A stretch of 64,000 nucleotides of DNA from Colletes latitarsis (GCF_051014445.1 NW_027488370.1:4650001-4714000), one strand, 5' to 3'; positions 23,201 through 37,281 are shown, numbered from the stretch's first letter. A program made the numbers and translations. The notes: generated from the letters alone by a model not told the origin.

Positions 23201-25932
23201 GGCTCATACTTTCGCATATTTCTCATACTTCATGGCTAGATCCTGGGCTTTTTCTGGATTGCATCACGTAGTAAAGTGGTACCACACTGAAACATTCAAT
23301 GAAACCTGGTTTCGATCAATATTTTAGGGGATAACGCATGTTAGGTCTAGGTTAGGCCTGGGATTTTCACTCCTCCGACTCATACTTTCGCATTCTTCAC
23401 ATACTTGTTGAACGGATCCTGGGTTTTTTCTGGTTTGGATCACGTAGTAATGTGGGACCACACTGAAACATTCAATGAAACCTGGTCTGGATAAATATTT
23501 TAGAGGATAACGCATCTTAGGTCTGGGTTAGGTCTAAGATTTGCCCTCATCAGGCTCACAGTTTAGCGTTTTTCACATACTTGTTGAACAGATCCTGGGT
23601 TTTTTCTGGTTTGGATCACGAAGTAGTGTGGTACCATACTGAAACAGTCCATTAAACCTGGTTTCGCTCAATATTATAGAGGATAACGCATGTAAGGTCT
23701 AGGTTAGGTCTGGGATTTGCTCTCATCAGGCTCATTCTTTCGCATATTTCTCACACTTGATGGCTAGATCCTGGGTTTTATCTGGTTTGGATCACGTAGT
23801 AATGTGGTACCACACTGAAACTTTCAACTAAACCAGGTCTTGATAAATATTTTAGAGGCTAACGCATGTTAGGTCTGGGTTAGGTCTAGGATTTGCCCTC
23901 ATCAGGCTCATACTTTCGCATATTTCTCATACTTCATGGCTAGATCCTGGGCTTTTTCTGGATTGCATCACGTAGTAAAGTGGTACCACACTGAAACATT
24001 CAATGAAACCTGGTTTCGATCAATATTTTAGGGGATAACGCATGTTAGGTCTAGGTTAGGCCTGGGATTTTCACTCCTCCGACTCATACTTTCGCATTCT
24101 TCACATACTTGTTGAACGGATCCTGGGTTTTTTCTGGTTTGGATCACGTAGTAATGTGGGACCACACTGAAACATTCAATGAAACCTGGTCTGGATAAAT
24201 ATTTTAGAGGATCACGCATCTTAGGTCTGGGTTAGGTCTAAGATTTGCCCTCATCAGGCTCACAGCTTAGCGTTTTTCACATACTGGTTGAACAGATCCT
24301 GGGTTTTTTCTGGTTTGGATCACGAAGTAGTGTGGTACCACACTGAAACAGTCCATTAAACCTGGTCTGGATAAATATTTTAGAGGGTAACGCATCTTAG
24401 GTCTGGGTTAGGTCTAAGATTTGCCCTCATCAGGCTCACAGTTTAGCGTTTTTCACATACTAGTTGAACAGATCCTGGGTTTTTTCTGGTTTGGATCACG
24501 AAGTAGTGTGGTACCACACTGAAACAGTCCATTAAACCTGGTCTCGCTCAATATTTTAGAGGATAACGCATGTTAGGTCTAGGTTAGCTCTGGGATTTGC
24601 TCTCATCAGGCTCATTCTTTCGCATATTTCTCATACTTGATGGCTAGATCCTGGGCTTTTTCTGGATTGCATCACGTAGTAATGTAGTGCCACACTGAAA
24701 CAGTCAATGAAACCTGGTTTCCATCAATATTTTAGAGGCCAACGCAAGTTAGGTCTAGGTAAGGCCTGAGATTTTCACTGATCAGACTCATACTTTCGCA
24801 TTCATCACATACTTGTTGAACGGATCCTGGGTTTTTTCTGGTTTTGATCACGTAGTAATAAGGTACCACAATGATACATTCAATTAAACCTGGTCTTGAT
24901 ATCAATTTTACAGAATAACGCACGTTAGGTCTGGGTTAGGTCTAGGATTTGCCCTCATCAGGCTCATACTTTCGCATATTTCTCATACTTCATGGCTAGA
25001 TCCTGGGCTATTTCTGGATTGGATCACGTAGTAATGTGGTACCACACTGAAACAGTCAATTAAACCTGGTTTTGATCAATATTTTAGAGAATAATTCATG
25101 TTAGGCCTAGATTAGGTCAGGGATTTGCTCTCATCAGGCTCATTCTTTCGCATATTTCTCACACTTGATGGCTAGATCCTGGGCTTTTTCTGAATTGCAT
25201 CACGTAGTAATGAAGTACAACACTGGAACATTCAATTAAACCTGGTTTCGATCAATATTTTAGAGGACAACGCATGTTAGGTCTCGGTTAGGCCTGGGAT
25301 TTGCCCTCATCAGGCTCATACTGTCGCAGTTTTAACATACGTGTTGAACGGATACTGGGTTTTTTCTGGTTTGGTTCACGTAGTAATGTGGTGCCACACT
25401 GAAACATTCAATTAAACCTGGTCTTGATAAATATTTTAGAGGATAACGCATGTTAGGTTTGGGTTAGGTCTAGGATTTGCCTTCATCAGGCTCATACTTT
25501 CGCATATTTCTCACACTTCATGGCTAGATCCTGGGCTGTTTCTGGACTGTACCACGTAGTAATCTGGTACCACGCTGAAACAGTCGATTAAACCTGGTTT
25601 CGATCAATATTTTAGAGGATAACGCAAGTTAAGTCTGGGATAGGTCTGGGATTTGACCTCATCAGACTCATACTTTCGCATTCTTCACATACTTGTTGAA
25701 CGGATCCTGGGTTTTTTCTGTTTTGGATCACGTAGTATTGTGGGACCACACTGAAGCAGTCAAGTAAACCTGGTTTCGATCAATATTTTAGAGAATAATT
25801 CATGTTAGGTCTAGGTTAGGTCTGGGATTTGCTCTCATCAGGCTCATTCTTTCGCATATTTCTCATACATCTTGAACAGATACAGGGTTTTTTCTGGTTT
25901 GGATCACGTAGTAATGTGGGACCACACTGAAA
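20261..25932 (+). repeat. 5-kb satellite block, copy 2 (5.7 kb)
   Basis: This is the second copy of 13747-18715, 703 bp longer. One extra dimer lies at about 20475-20826. The other lies at about 23113-23464 and belongs to a local duplication in which 23113-23634 matches 23817-24338 at 704-bp spacing. The rest tracks copy 1 closely over many lines, so the copies are young. Confidence 0.85.
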
Positions 25933-28900
25933 CATTCAATGAAACCTGGTCTGGATAAATATTTTAGAGGATAACGCTTCTTAGGTCTGGGTTAGGTCTA
26001 AGATTTGCCCTCGTCAGGCTCACAGTTTAGCGTTTTTCACATACTTCTAAAACAGATCCCGGGCTTTCTCTGGTTTGGATCACGAAGTTGTGTGGTACCA
26101 CACTGAAACAGTCCATTAAACCTGGTTTCGCTCAATATTTTAGAGGATAACGCATGTTAGGTCTAAGTTAGGATTGGGATTTGCTCTCATCAGGCTCTTT
26201 CTTTCGCATATTTCTCATACATGTTGAACAGATCCTGGGTTTTTTCTGGTTTGCATCACGTAGTAATGTGGGACCACACTGAAACAATCAATTAAACCTG
26301 GTTTCGATCAATATTTTAGAGGATACCGCAAGTTAGGTCTGGGATAGGTTTGGGATTTGACCTCATCAGACTCATACTTTCGCACACTTCACATACTCCT
26401 TGAACAGATCCTGGGTTACTTTCTGGTTTGGATCACATAGTAATGTGGTACCACACTGAAACAGTCGATTAAACCAGGTTTCGATCTATATTTTAGAGGA
26501 TAACGCATGTTAGGTCTAGGTTAGGCCTGGGATTTGCCCTCATCAGCATCATACTGTCGCAGTTTTAACATACTTGTTGAACGGATCCTGGGTTTTTTCT
26601 GGTTTGGTTCACGTAGTAATGTGGTACCACACTGAAACAGTCAATTGAACCTGGTTTTGATCAATATTTTAGAGAATAATTCATGTTAGGTCTAGGATAG
26701 GTCTGGGATTTGCTCTCATCAGGCTCATTCTTTCGCATATTTCTCATACATGTTGACAGATCCTGGGTTTTTTCGGGTTTGGATCACGTAGTAATGAAGT
26801 ACAACACTGAAACAGTCAATTAAACCTGGTTTCGATCAATATTTTAGAGGATACCGCAAGTTAGGTCTGGGATAGGTTTGGGATTTGACCTCATCAGACT
26901 CATACTTTCGCACACTTCACATACTCCTTGAACAGATCCTGGGTTATTTTCTGGTTTGGATCACATAGTAATGTGGTACCACACTGAAACAGTCGATTAA
27001 ACCAGGTGTCGATCCATATTTTAGAGGATAACGCATGTTAGGTCTAGGTTAGGCCTGGGATTTTCACCCATCAGACTCATACTTTCGCATTCTTCACATA
27101 CTTGTTGAACGGATCCTGGGTTTTTACGGGTTTGGATCACGTAGTAATGTGGTACCACACTGAAACAGTCGATTAAACCTGGTTTCGATCAATATTTTAG
27201 AGGATAACGCAAGTTAGGTCTGGGATAGTTCTGGGATTTGCCCTCATCAGGCTCATACTTTCGCATATTTCTCATACTTCATGGCTAGATCCTGGGCTGT
27301 TTCTGGATTGTATCACGTAGTAATGTGGTACCACGCTGAAACAGTCGATTAAACCTGGTTTCGATCAATATTTTAGAGGATAACGCAAGTTAAGTCTGGG
27401 ATAGGTCTGGGATTTGACCTCATCAGACTCATACTTTCGCATATTTCTCATACTTCATGGCTAGATCCTGGGCTATTTCTGGATTGGATCACGTAGTAAT
27501 GTGGTACCACAGTGAAACAGTCAATTAAACCTGGTTTTGATCAATATTTTAGAGAATAATTCATGTTAGGTCTAGGTTAGGTCAGGGATTTGCTCTCATC
27601 AGGCTCATTCTTTCGCATATTTCTCATACTTGATGGCTAGATCCTGGGCTTTTTCTGGATTGCATCACGTAGTAATGAAGTACAACACTGAAACAGTCAA
27701 CTAAACCTGGTTTCGATCAATATTTTAGAGAATAATTCATGTTAGGTCTAGGTTAGGTCTGGGATTTGCTCTCATCAGGCTCATTCTTTCGCATATTTCT
27801 CATACTTGATGGCTAGATCCTGGGCTTTTTCTGGATTGCATCACGTAGTGAAGTGGTACCACACTGAAACAGTCAATGAAACCTGGTTTCCATCACTATT
27901 TTAGAGGACAACGCATGTTAGGTCTAGGTTAGGCCTGGGATTTGCCCTCATCAGGGTCATACTGTCGCAGTTTTAGCATACTTGTTGAACGGATCCTGGG
28001 TTTTTTCTGGTTTGGTTCACGTAGTAATGTGGTACCACACTGAAACATTCAATTAAACCTGGTCTTGATAAATATTTTAGAGGATAACGCATGTTAGGTT
28101 TGGGTTGGGTCTAGGATTTGCCCTCATCAGGCTCATACTTTCGCATATTTCTCATACTCCATGGCTAGATCCTGGGCTATTTCTGGATTGGATCACGTAG
28201 TAATGTGGTACTACACTGAAACAGTCAATTAAACCTGGTTTTGATCAATATTTTAGAGAATAATTCATGTTAGGTCTAGGTTAGGTCAGGGATTTGCTCC
28301 CATCAGGCTCATTCTTTCGCATATTTCTCATACTTGATGGCTAGATCCTGGGCTGTTTCTGGATTGTATCAGGTAGTAAAGTGGTACCACACTGAAACAT
28401 TCAATGAAACCTGGTCTGGATAAATATTTTAGAGGATAACGCATCTTAGGTCTGGGTTAGGTCTAAGATTTGCCCTCATCAGGCTCACAGTTTAGCGTTT
28501 TTCACATACTTCTTGAACAGATCCTGGGCTTTCTCTGGTTTGGATCACGAAGTAGTGTGGTACCACACTGAAACAGTCCATTAAACCTGGTCTGGATAAA
28601 TATTTTAGAGGATAACGCATCTTAGGTCTGGGTTAGGTCTAAGATTTGCCCTCATCAGGCTCACAGTTTAGCGTTTTTCACATACTTGTTGAACAGATCC
28701 TGGGTTTTTTCTGGTTTGGATCACGAAGTAGTGTGGTACCACACTGAAACAGTCCATTAAACCTGGTTTCGCTCAATATTTTAGAGGATAACGCATGTTA
28801 GGTCTAGGTTAGGTCCGGGATTTGCTCTCATCAGGCTCATTCTTTCGGATATTTCTCATACTTGATGGCTAGATCCTGGGCATTTTCTGGATTGCATCAC

Positions 28901-29524
28901 GTAGTAATGTAGTACCACAATGAAACAGTCAATGAAACCTGGTTTCCATCAATATTTTAGAGGACAACGCAAGTTAGGTCTAGGTAAGGCCTGAGATTTT
29001 CACTGATCAGACTCATACTTTCGCATTCTTCACATACTTGTTGAACGGATCCTGGGTTTTTTCTGGTTTTAATCACGTAGTTATGTAGTACCACACTGAA
29101 ACATTCAATTAAAACTGGTCTTGATAAATATTTTAGAGAATAACGCATGTTAGGTCTGGGTTAGGTCTAGGATTTGCCCTCATCAGGCTCATACTTTCGC
29201 ATATTTCTCATACTTCATGGCTAGATCCTGGGCTATTTCTGGATTGGATCACGTAGCAATGTGGTACTACACTGAAACAGTCAATTAAACCTGGTTTTGA
29301 TCAATATTTTAGAGAATAATTCATGTTAGGTCTAGGTTAGGTCAGGGATTTGCTCCCATCAGGCTCATTCTTTCGCATATTTCTCATACTTGATGGCTAG
29401 ATCCTGGGCTTTTTCTGGATTGCATCACGTAGTAATGAAGCACAACACTGAAACAGTCAATTAAACCTGGTTTCGATCAATATTTTAGAGAATAATTCAT
29501 GTTAGGTCTAGGTTAGGTCTGGGA
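25933..29524 (+). repeat. Mosaic satellite zone
   Basis: The left part carries B monomers of the TTTCGCACACTTCACATACT type. The two at about 26310-26490 and 26840-27010 are near copies of each other. A segment at 27065-27425 shares the rare TTTTTACGGGTTTGG with 8940-9300. From 28200 the order of A, C and D units resembles the 4640-7730 block. A one-base loss in GTTGACAGATCC is visible near 26754. Confidence 0.65.
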
Positions 29525-31070
29525 TTTGCTCTCATCAGGCTCATTCTTTCGCATATTTCTCATACTTGATGGCTAGATCCTGGGCTTTTTCTGGATTGCA
29601 TCACGTAGTAATGAAGTACAACACTGAAACAGTCAAGTAAACATGGTTTCCATCAATATTCTAGAGGACAACGCATGTTAGGTCTAGGTTAGGCCTGGGA
29701 TTTGCCCTCATCAGAGTCATACTGTCGCAGTTTTAACATACTTGTTGAACGGATCCTGGGTTTTTTCTGGTTTGGTTCACGTAGTAATGTGGTACCACAC
29801 TGAAACATTCAATTAAACCTTTTCTTGATAAATATTTTAGAGGATAACGCATGTTAGGTTTGGGTTAGGTCAGGGATTTGCTCCCATCAGGCTCATTCTT
29901 TCGCATATTTCTCATACTTGATGGCTAGATCCTGGGCTTTTTCAGGATTGCATCACGTAGTAATGTAGTACCACAATGAAACAGTCAATGAAACCTGGTT
30001 TCCATCAATATTTTAGAGGACAACGCAAGTTAGGTCTAGGTAAGGCCTGAGATTTTCACTGATCAGACCCATACTTTCGCATTCTTCACATACGTGTTGA
30101 ACGGATCCTGGGTTTTTTCTGGTTTTGATCACGTAGTAATGTGGTACCACACTGAAACATTCAATTAAACCTGGTCTTGATAAATATTTTAGAGAATAAC
30201 GCATGTTTGGTCTAGGTTAGGTCAGGGATTTGCTCCCATCAGGCTCATTCTTTCGCATATTTCTCATACTTGATGGCTAGATCCTGGGCTTTTTCTGGAT
30301 TGCATCACGTAGTAATGTAGTACAACACTGAAACAGTCAATTAAACAAGGTTTCGATCAATATTTTAGAGAGTAATTCATGTTAGGTCTAGGTTAGGTCT
30401 GGGATTTGCTCTCATCAGGTACACTCTTTCGCATATTTCTCATACTTGATGGCTAGATCCTGGGCTTTTTCTGGATTGCATCACGTAGTAATGAAGTACA
30501 ACACAGAAACAGTCAATTAAACCTGGTTTCCATCAATATTCTAGAGGACAACCCATGTTAGGTCTAGGTTAGGCCTGGGATTTGCCCTCATCAGCATCAT
30601 ACTGTCGCAGTTTTAACATACTTGTTGAACGGATCCTGGGTTTTTTCTGGTTTGGTTCACGTAGTAATGTGGTACCACACTGAAACATTCAATTAAACCT
30701 GGTCTTGGTAAATATTTTAGAGGATAACGCATGTTAGGTTTGGGTTAGGTCTAGGATTTGCCCTCATCAGGCTCATACTTTCGCATATTTCTCATACTTC
30801 ATGGCTAGATCCTGGGCTGTTTCTGGATTGTATCACGTAGTAATGTGGCACCACGCTGAAACAGTCGATTACACCTGGTTTCGATCAATATTTTAGAGGA
30901 TAACGCAAGTTGAGTCTGGGATAGGTCTGGGATTTGACCTCATCAGACTCATACTTTCGCGTTTTTCACATACTTGTTGAACAGATCCTGGGTTTTTACT
31001 GGCTTGGATCACGCAGTAATGTGGGACCACACTGAAACAGTCAAGTAAACCTGGTTTCGATCAATATTTT
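29525..31070 (+). repeat. 1.5-kb satellite block, copy 1
   Basis: It matches 31450-32995 at a constant offset of 1925 bp, which is 11 monomers minus 11 bp. Shared variants include TCATCAGAGTCATACTG (29710 and 31635), GGACAACCCATG and CATCAGCATCATACTG. The missing 11 bp lie between the copies, in the short monomer at 31086. Confidence 0.8.
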
Positions 31071-31085
31071 AGAGAATAATTCATG

Positions 31086-31250
31086 TTAGGTCTGGGATTT
31101 GCTCTCATCAGGCTCATTCTTTCGCATATTTCTCATACATGTTGAACAGATCCTGGGTTTTTTCTGGTTTGGATCACGTAGTAATGTCGGACCACACTGA
31201 AACAATCAATTAAACCTGATCTTCATAAATATTTTAGAGGATAACACATG
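31086..31250 (+). repeat. 165-bp monomer lacking one 11-bp telomere-like unit
   Basis: The monomer opens with a single TTAGGTCTGGG (31086-31096) followed directly by ATTTGCTC, where neighbours have two 11-bp units. The rest is normal, and the length is exactly 176 minus 11. Confidence 0.9.
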
Positions 31251-31449
31251 TTAGGTCTGGGTTAGGTCTAGGATTTGCCTTCATCAGGCTCATACTTTCG
31301 CATACTTCTCATACTTCATGGCTAGATCCTGGGCTTTTTCTGGATTGCATGACGTAGTAAAGTGGTACCACACTGAAACATTCAATGAAACCTGGTTTCG
31401 ATCAATATTTTAGGGGATAACGCATGTTAGGTCTAGGTTAGGTCAGGGA

Positions 31450-32995
31450 TTTGCTCTCATCAGGCTCATTCTTTCGCATATTTCTCATACTTGATGGCTA
31501 GATCCTGGGCTTTTTCTGGATTGCATCACGTAGTAATGAAGTGCAACACTGAAACAGTCAATTAAAACTGGTTTCCATCAATATTCTAGAGGACAACGCA
31601 TGTTAGGTCTAGGTTAGGCCTGGGATTTGCCCTCATCAGAGTCATACTGTCGCAGTTTTAACATACTTGTTGAACGGATCCTGGGTTTTTTCTGGTTTGG
31701 TTCACGTAGTAATGTGGTACCACACTGAAACATTCAATTAAACCTTTTCTTGATAAATATTTTAGAGGATAACGCATGTTAGGTTTGGGTTAGGTCAGGG
31801 ATTTGCTCCCATCAGGCTCATTCTTTCGCATATTTCTCATACTTGATGGCTAGATCCTGGGCTTTTTCAGGATTGCATCACGTAGTAATGTAGTACCACA
31901 ATGAAACAGTCAATGAAACCTGGTTTCCATCAATATTTTAGAGGACAACGCAAGTTAGGTCTAGGTAAGGCCTGAGATTTTCACTGATCAGACTCATACT
32001 TTCGCATTCTTCACATACGTGTTGAACGGATCCTGGGTTTTTTCTGGTTTTGATCACGTAGTAATGTGGTACCACACTGAAACATTCAATTAAACCTGGT
32101 CTTGATAAATATTTTAGAGAATAACGCATGTTTGGTCTAGGTTAGGTCAGGGATTTGCTCCCATCAGGCTCATTCTTTCGCATATTTCTCATACTTGATG
32201 GCTAGATCCTGGGCTTTTTCTGGATTGCATCACGTAGTAATGTAGTACAACACTGAAACAGTCAATTAAACAAGGTTTCGATCAATATTTTAGAGAATAA
32301 TTCATGTTAGGTCTAGGTTAGGTCTGGGATTTGCTCTCATCAGGTTCATTCTTTCGCATATTTCTCATACTTGATGGCTAGATCCTGGGCTTTTTCTGGA
32401 TTGCATCACGTAGTAATGAAGTACAACACTGAAACAGTCAATTAAACCTGGTTTCCATCAATATTCTAGAGGACAACCCATGTTAGGTCTAGGTTAGGCC
32501 TGGGATTTGCCCTCATCAGCATCATACTGTCGCAGTTTTAACATACTTGTTGAACGGATCCTGGGTTTTTTCTGGTTTGGTTCACGTAGTAATGTGGTAC
32601 CACACTGAAACATTCAATTAAACCTGGTCTTGATAAATATTTTAGAGGATAACGCATGTTAGGTTTGGGTTAGGTCTAAGATTTGCCCTCATCAGGCTCA
32701 TACTTTCGCATATTTCTCATACTTCATGGCTAGATCCTGGGCTGTTTCTGGATTGTATCACGTAGTAATGTGGCACCACGCTGAAACAGTCGATTAAACC
32801 TGGTTTCGATCAATATTTTAGAGGATAACGCAAGTTAAGTCTGGGATAGGTCTGGGACTTGACCTCATCAGACTCATACTTTCGCGTTTTTCACATACTT
32901 GTTGAACAGATCCTGGGTTTTTACTGGTTTGGATCACGTAGTAATGTGGGACCACACTGAAACAGTCAAGTAAACCTGGTTTCGATCAATATTTT
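31450..32995 (+). repeat. 1.5-kb satellite block, copy 2
   Basis: This is the second copy of 29525-31070, with scattered single-base differences (for example CAGGTTCATTC here against CAGGTACACTC in copy 1). The similarity ends where copy 1 continues with GAGAATAATTC and this copy with GAGGAAAACGC. Confidence 0.8.
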
Positions 32996-35521
32996 AGAGG
33001 AAAACGCAAGTTAGGTCTGGGATAGGTCTAGGATTTACCCTCATCAGGCTCTTACTTTCGCATATTTCTCATACTTCATGGCTAGATCCTGGGCTATTTC
33101 TGGATTGGATCACGTAGTAAAGTGGTACCACACTGAAACATTCAATGAAACCTGGTCTGGATAAATATTTTAGAGGATAACGCATCTTATGTCTGGGATA
33201 GGTCTAAGATTTGCCCTCATCAGGCTCACAGTTTAGCGTTTTTCACATACTTGTTGAACAGATCCTGGGTTTTTTCTGGTTTGTATCACGAAGTAGTGTG
33301 GTAACACACTGAAACAGTCCATTAAACCTGGTTTCGATCAATATTTTAGAGGATAACGCAAGTTAGGTCTGGGATAGGTATAGGATTTGCCCTCATCAGG
33401 CTCTTACTTTCGCATATTTCTCATACTTCATGGCTAGATCCTGGGCTGTTTCTGGATTGGATCACGTAGTAATGTGGTACCACGCTGAAACAGTCAATTA
33501 AACCTGGTTTCGATCAATATTTTAGGGGATAACGCATGTTAGGTCTAGGTTAGGCCTGGGATTTTCACTCATCAGACTCATACTTTCGCATTCTTCACAT
33601 ACTTGTTGAACGGATCCTGGGTTTTTTCTGGTTTGGATCACGTAGTAATGTGGGACCACACTGAAACATTCAATGAAACCTGGTCTGGATAAATATTTTA
33701 GAGGATAACGCATCTTAGGTCTGGGTTAGGTCTAAGATTTGCCCTCATCAGGCTCACAGTTTAGCGTTTTTCACGTACTTGTTGAACAGATCCTGGGTTT
33801 TTTCTGGCTTGGATAACGAAGTAGTGTGGTACGACACTGAAACAGTCCATTGAACCTGGTTTCGCTCAATATTTTAGAGGATAACGCATGTTAGGTCTAG
33901 GTTAGGTCTGCGATTTGCTCTCATCAGGCTCATTCTATCGCATATTTCTCATGCTTGATGGCTAGATCCTGGGCTTTTTCTGGACTGCATCACGTAGTAA
34001 TGAAGTACAACACTGAAACAGTCAATTAAACCTGGTTTCGATCAATATTTTAGAGGATAACGCAAGTTATGTCTGGGATAGGCCTAGGATTTGCCCTCAT
34101 CAGGCTGTTACTTTCGCAAATTTCTCATACTTCATGGCTAGATCCTGGGCTATTTCTGGATTGGATCACGTAGTAAAGTGGTACCACACTGAAACATTCA
34201 ATGAAACCTGGTCTTGGTAAATATTTTAGAGAATAACGCATGTTAGGTCTGGGTAAGGTCTAGGATTTGCCCTCATCAGGCTCATACTTTCGTATATTTC
34301 TCATACTTCATGGCTAGATCCTGGGCTATTTCTGGATTGGATCACGTAGTAATGTGGTACAACACTGAAACAGTCAATTAAACCTGGTTTTGATCAATAT
34401 TTTAGAGAATAATTCATGTTAGGTCTAGGTTAGTTCAGGGATTTGCTCCCATCAGGCTCATTCTTTCGCATATTTCTCATACTTGATAGCTAGATCCTGG
34501 GCTTTTTCTGGATTGCATCACGTAGTAATGAAGTACAACACTGAAACAGTCAATTAAACCTGGTTTCGATCAATATTTTAGAGAATAATTCATGTTAGGT
34601 CTAGGTTAGGTCTGGGATTTGCTCTCGTCAGGCTCATTCTTTCGCATATTTCTAATGCTTGATGGCTAGATCCTGGGCTTTTTCTGGATTGCATCACGTA
34701 GTAATGAAGTACAACACTGAAACAGTCAATTAAACCTGGTTTCCATCAATATTCTAGAGGACAACGCATGTTAGGTCTAGGTTAGGCCTGGGATTTGCCC
34801 TCATCAGAGTCATACTTTCGCAGTTTTAACATACTTGTTGAACGGATCCTGGGTTTTGTCTGGTTTGGTTCACGTAGTAATGTAGTACGACACTGAAACA
34901 TTCAATTAAACCTTTTCTTGATAAATATTTTAGAGGATAACGCATGTTAGGTTTGGGTTAGGTCTGAGGTTTGGCCCTCATCAGGCTCATACTTTCGCAT
35001 ATTTCTCATACTTCATGGCTAGATCCTGGGCTGTTTCTGGATTGTATCAGGTAGTAAAGTGGTACCACACTGAAACATTCAATGAAACCTGGTCTGGACA
35101 AATATTTTAGAGGATAACGCATCTTAGGTCTGGGTTAGGTCTAAGATTTGCCCTCATCAGGCTCAGAGTTTAGCGTTTTTCACATACTTCTTGAACAGAT
35201 CCTGGGCTTTCTCTGGTTTGGATCACGAAGTTGTGTGGTACCACACTGAAACAGTCCATTAAACCTGGTTTCGCTCAATATTTTAGAGGATAACGCATGT
35301 TAGGTCTAGGTTAGGTCTGGGATTTGCTCTCATCAGGCTCATTCCTTCGCATATTTCTCATACTTGATGGCTAGATCCTGGGTTTTTTCTGGATTGTATC
35401 ACGTAGTAATGTGGCACCACGCTGAAACAGTCGATTAAACCTGGTTTCGATCAATATTTTATAGGATAACGCAAGGTAAGTCTGGGATAGGTCTGGGATT
35501 TGACCTCATCAGACTCATACT
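32996..35521 (+). repeat. Satellite zone with first right-half marker
   Basis: Ordinary A, B, C and D monomers. The variant GTCTGAGGTTTGGCCC appears for the first time at 34962 and then marks a lineage confined to the right half of the window. Confidence 0.65.
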
Positions 35522-36401
35522 TTCGCGTTTTTCACATACTTGTTGAACAGATCCTGGGTTTTTTCTGGTTTGCATCACGTAGTAATGTGGGACCACACTG
35601 AAACAGTCAAGTAAACCTGGTTTCGATCAATATTTTAGAGAATAATTCATGTTAGGTCTAAGTTAGGTCAGGGATTTGCTCTCATCAGGCTCATTCTTTC
35701 GCATATTTCTTATACATGTTGAACAGATCCTGGGTTTTTTCTGGTTTGGATCACGTAGTAATGTGGGACCACACTGAAACAATCAATTAAACCTGATCTT
35801 GATAAATATTTTAGAGCATAACGCATGTTAGGTCTGGGTTAGGTCTAGGATTTGCCCTCATCAGGCTCATACTTTCGCATATTTCTCATACTTCATGGCT
35901 AGATCCTGGGATGTTTCTGGATTGGATCACGTAGTAATGTAGTACCACGCTGAAACAGTCAATTAAACCTGGTTTCGATCAATATTTTAGAGGATAACGC
36001 AAGTTAGGTCTGGGATAGGTCTAGGATTTGCCCTCATCAGGCTCTTAGTTTCGCATATTTCCCATACTTCATGGCTAGATCCTGGGCTATTTCTGGATTG
36101 GATCACGTAGTAAAGTGGTACCACACTGAAACATTCAATGAAACCTGGTCTGGATAAATATTTTAGAGGATAACGCATCTTATGTCTGGGTTAGGTCTAA
36201 GATTTGCCCTCATCAGGCTCACAGATTAGCGTTTTTCACATACTAGTTGAACAGATCCTGGGCTTTTTCTGGTTTGGATCACGAAGTAGTGTGGTACGTC
36301 ACTGAAACAGTCCATTAAACCTGGTTTCGCTCAATATTTTAGAGGATAACGCATGTTAGGTCTAGGTTAGGTCTGGGATTTGCTCTCATCAGGCTCATTC
36401 C
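35522..36401 (+). repeat. 880-bp higher-order unit, copy A
   Basis: Five monomers are directly followed by a second copy (36402-37281). Reading line by line I find a single difference in the body (TGCATCACG at 35571 against TGGATCACG at 36451), with differences resuming only at the right end. This is the cleanest tandem duplication in the window. Confidence 0.93.
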
Positions 36402-37281
36402 TTCGCGTTTTTCACATACTTGTTGAACAGATCCTGGGTTTTTTCTGGTTTGGATCACGTAGTAATGTGGGACCACACTGAAACAGTCAAGTAAACCTGG
36501 TTTCGATCAATATTTTAGAGAATAATTCATGTTAGGTCTAAGTTAGGTCAGGGATTTGCTCTCATCAGGCTCATTCTTTCGCATATTTCTTATACATGTT
36601 GAACAGATCCTGGGTTTTTTCTGGTTTGGATCACGTAGTAATGTGGGACCACACTGAAACAATCAATTAAACCTGATCTTGATAAATATTTTAGAGCATA
36701 ACGCATGTTAGGTCTGGGTTAGGTCTAGGATTTGCCCTCATCAGGCTCATACTTTCGCATATTTCTCATACTTCATGGCTAGATCCTGGGATGTTTCTGG
36801 ATTGGATCACGTAGTAATGTAGTACCACGCTGAAACAGTCAATTAAACCTGGTTTCGATCAATATTTTAGAGGATAACGCAAGTTAGGTCTGGGATAGGT
36901 CTAGGATTTGCCCTCATCAGGCTCTTAGTTTCGCATATTTCCCATACTTCATGGCTAGATCCTGGGCTATTTCTGGATTGGATCACGTAGTAAAGTGGTA
37001 CCACACTGAAACATTCAATGAAACCTGGTCTGGATAAATATTTTAGAGGATAACGCATCTTATGTCTGGGTTAGGTCTAAGATTTGCCCTCATCAGGCTC
37101 ACAGATTAGCGTTTTTCACATACTAGTTGAACAGATCCTGGGCTTTTTCTGGTTTGGATCACGAAGTAGTGTGGTACGTCACTGAAACAGTCCATTAAAC
37201 CTGGTTTCGCTCAATATTTTAGAGGATAACGCATGTTAGGTCTAGGTTAGGTCTGGGATTTGCTCTCGTCAGGCTCATTCT
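36402..37281 (+). repeat. 880-bp higher-order unit, copy B
   Basis: Tandem copy of 35522-36401. Both carry the rare variants TTTCTTATACATG, TTTAGAGCATAACG, GGGATGTTTCTGG, CTCTTAGTTTCGC and TGGTACGTCACTG. More diverged relatives of the same five-monomer order lie at about 38750-39700 and 46140-47100, so this unit was spread before its latest duplication. Confidence 0.93.

Noticed and set aside
35522..37281. Insertion sequence or LTR pair, suggested by the near-identical direct copies
   Set aside because: Both copies are made only of satellite monomers and are directly adjacent. There is no internal coding region, terminal inverted repeat or target duplication.
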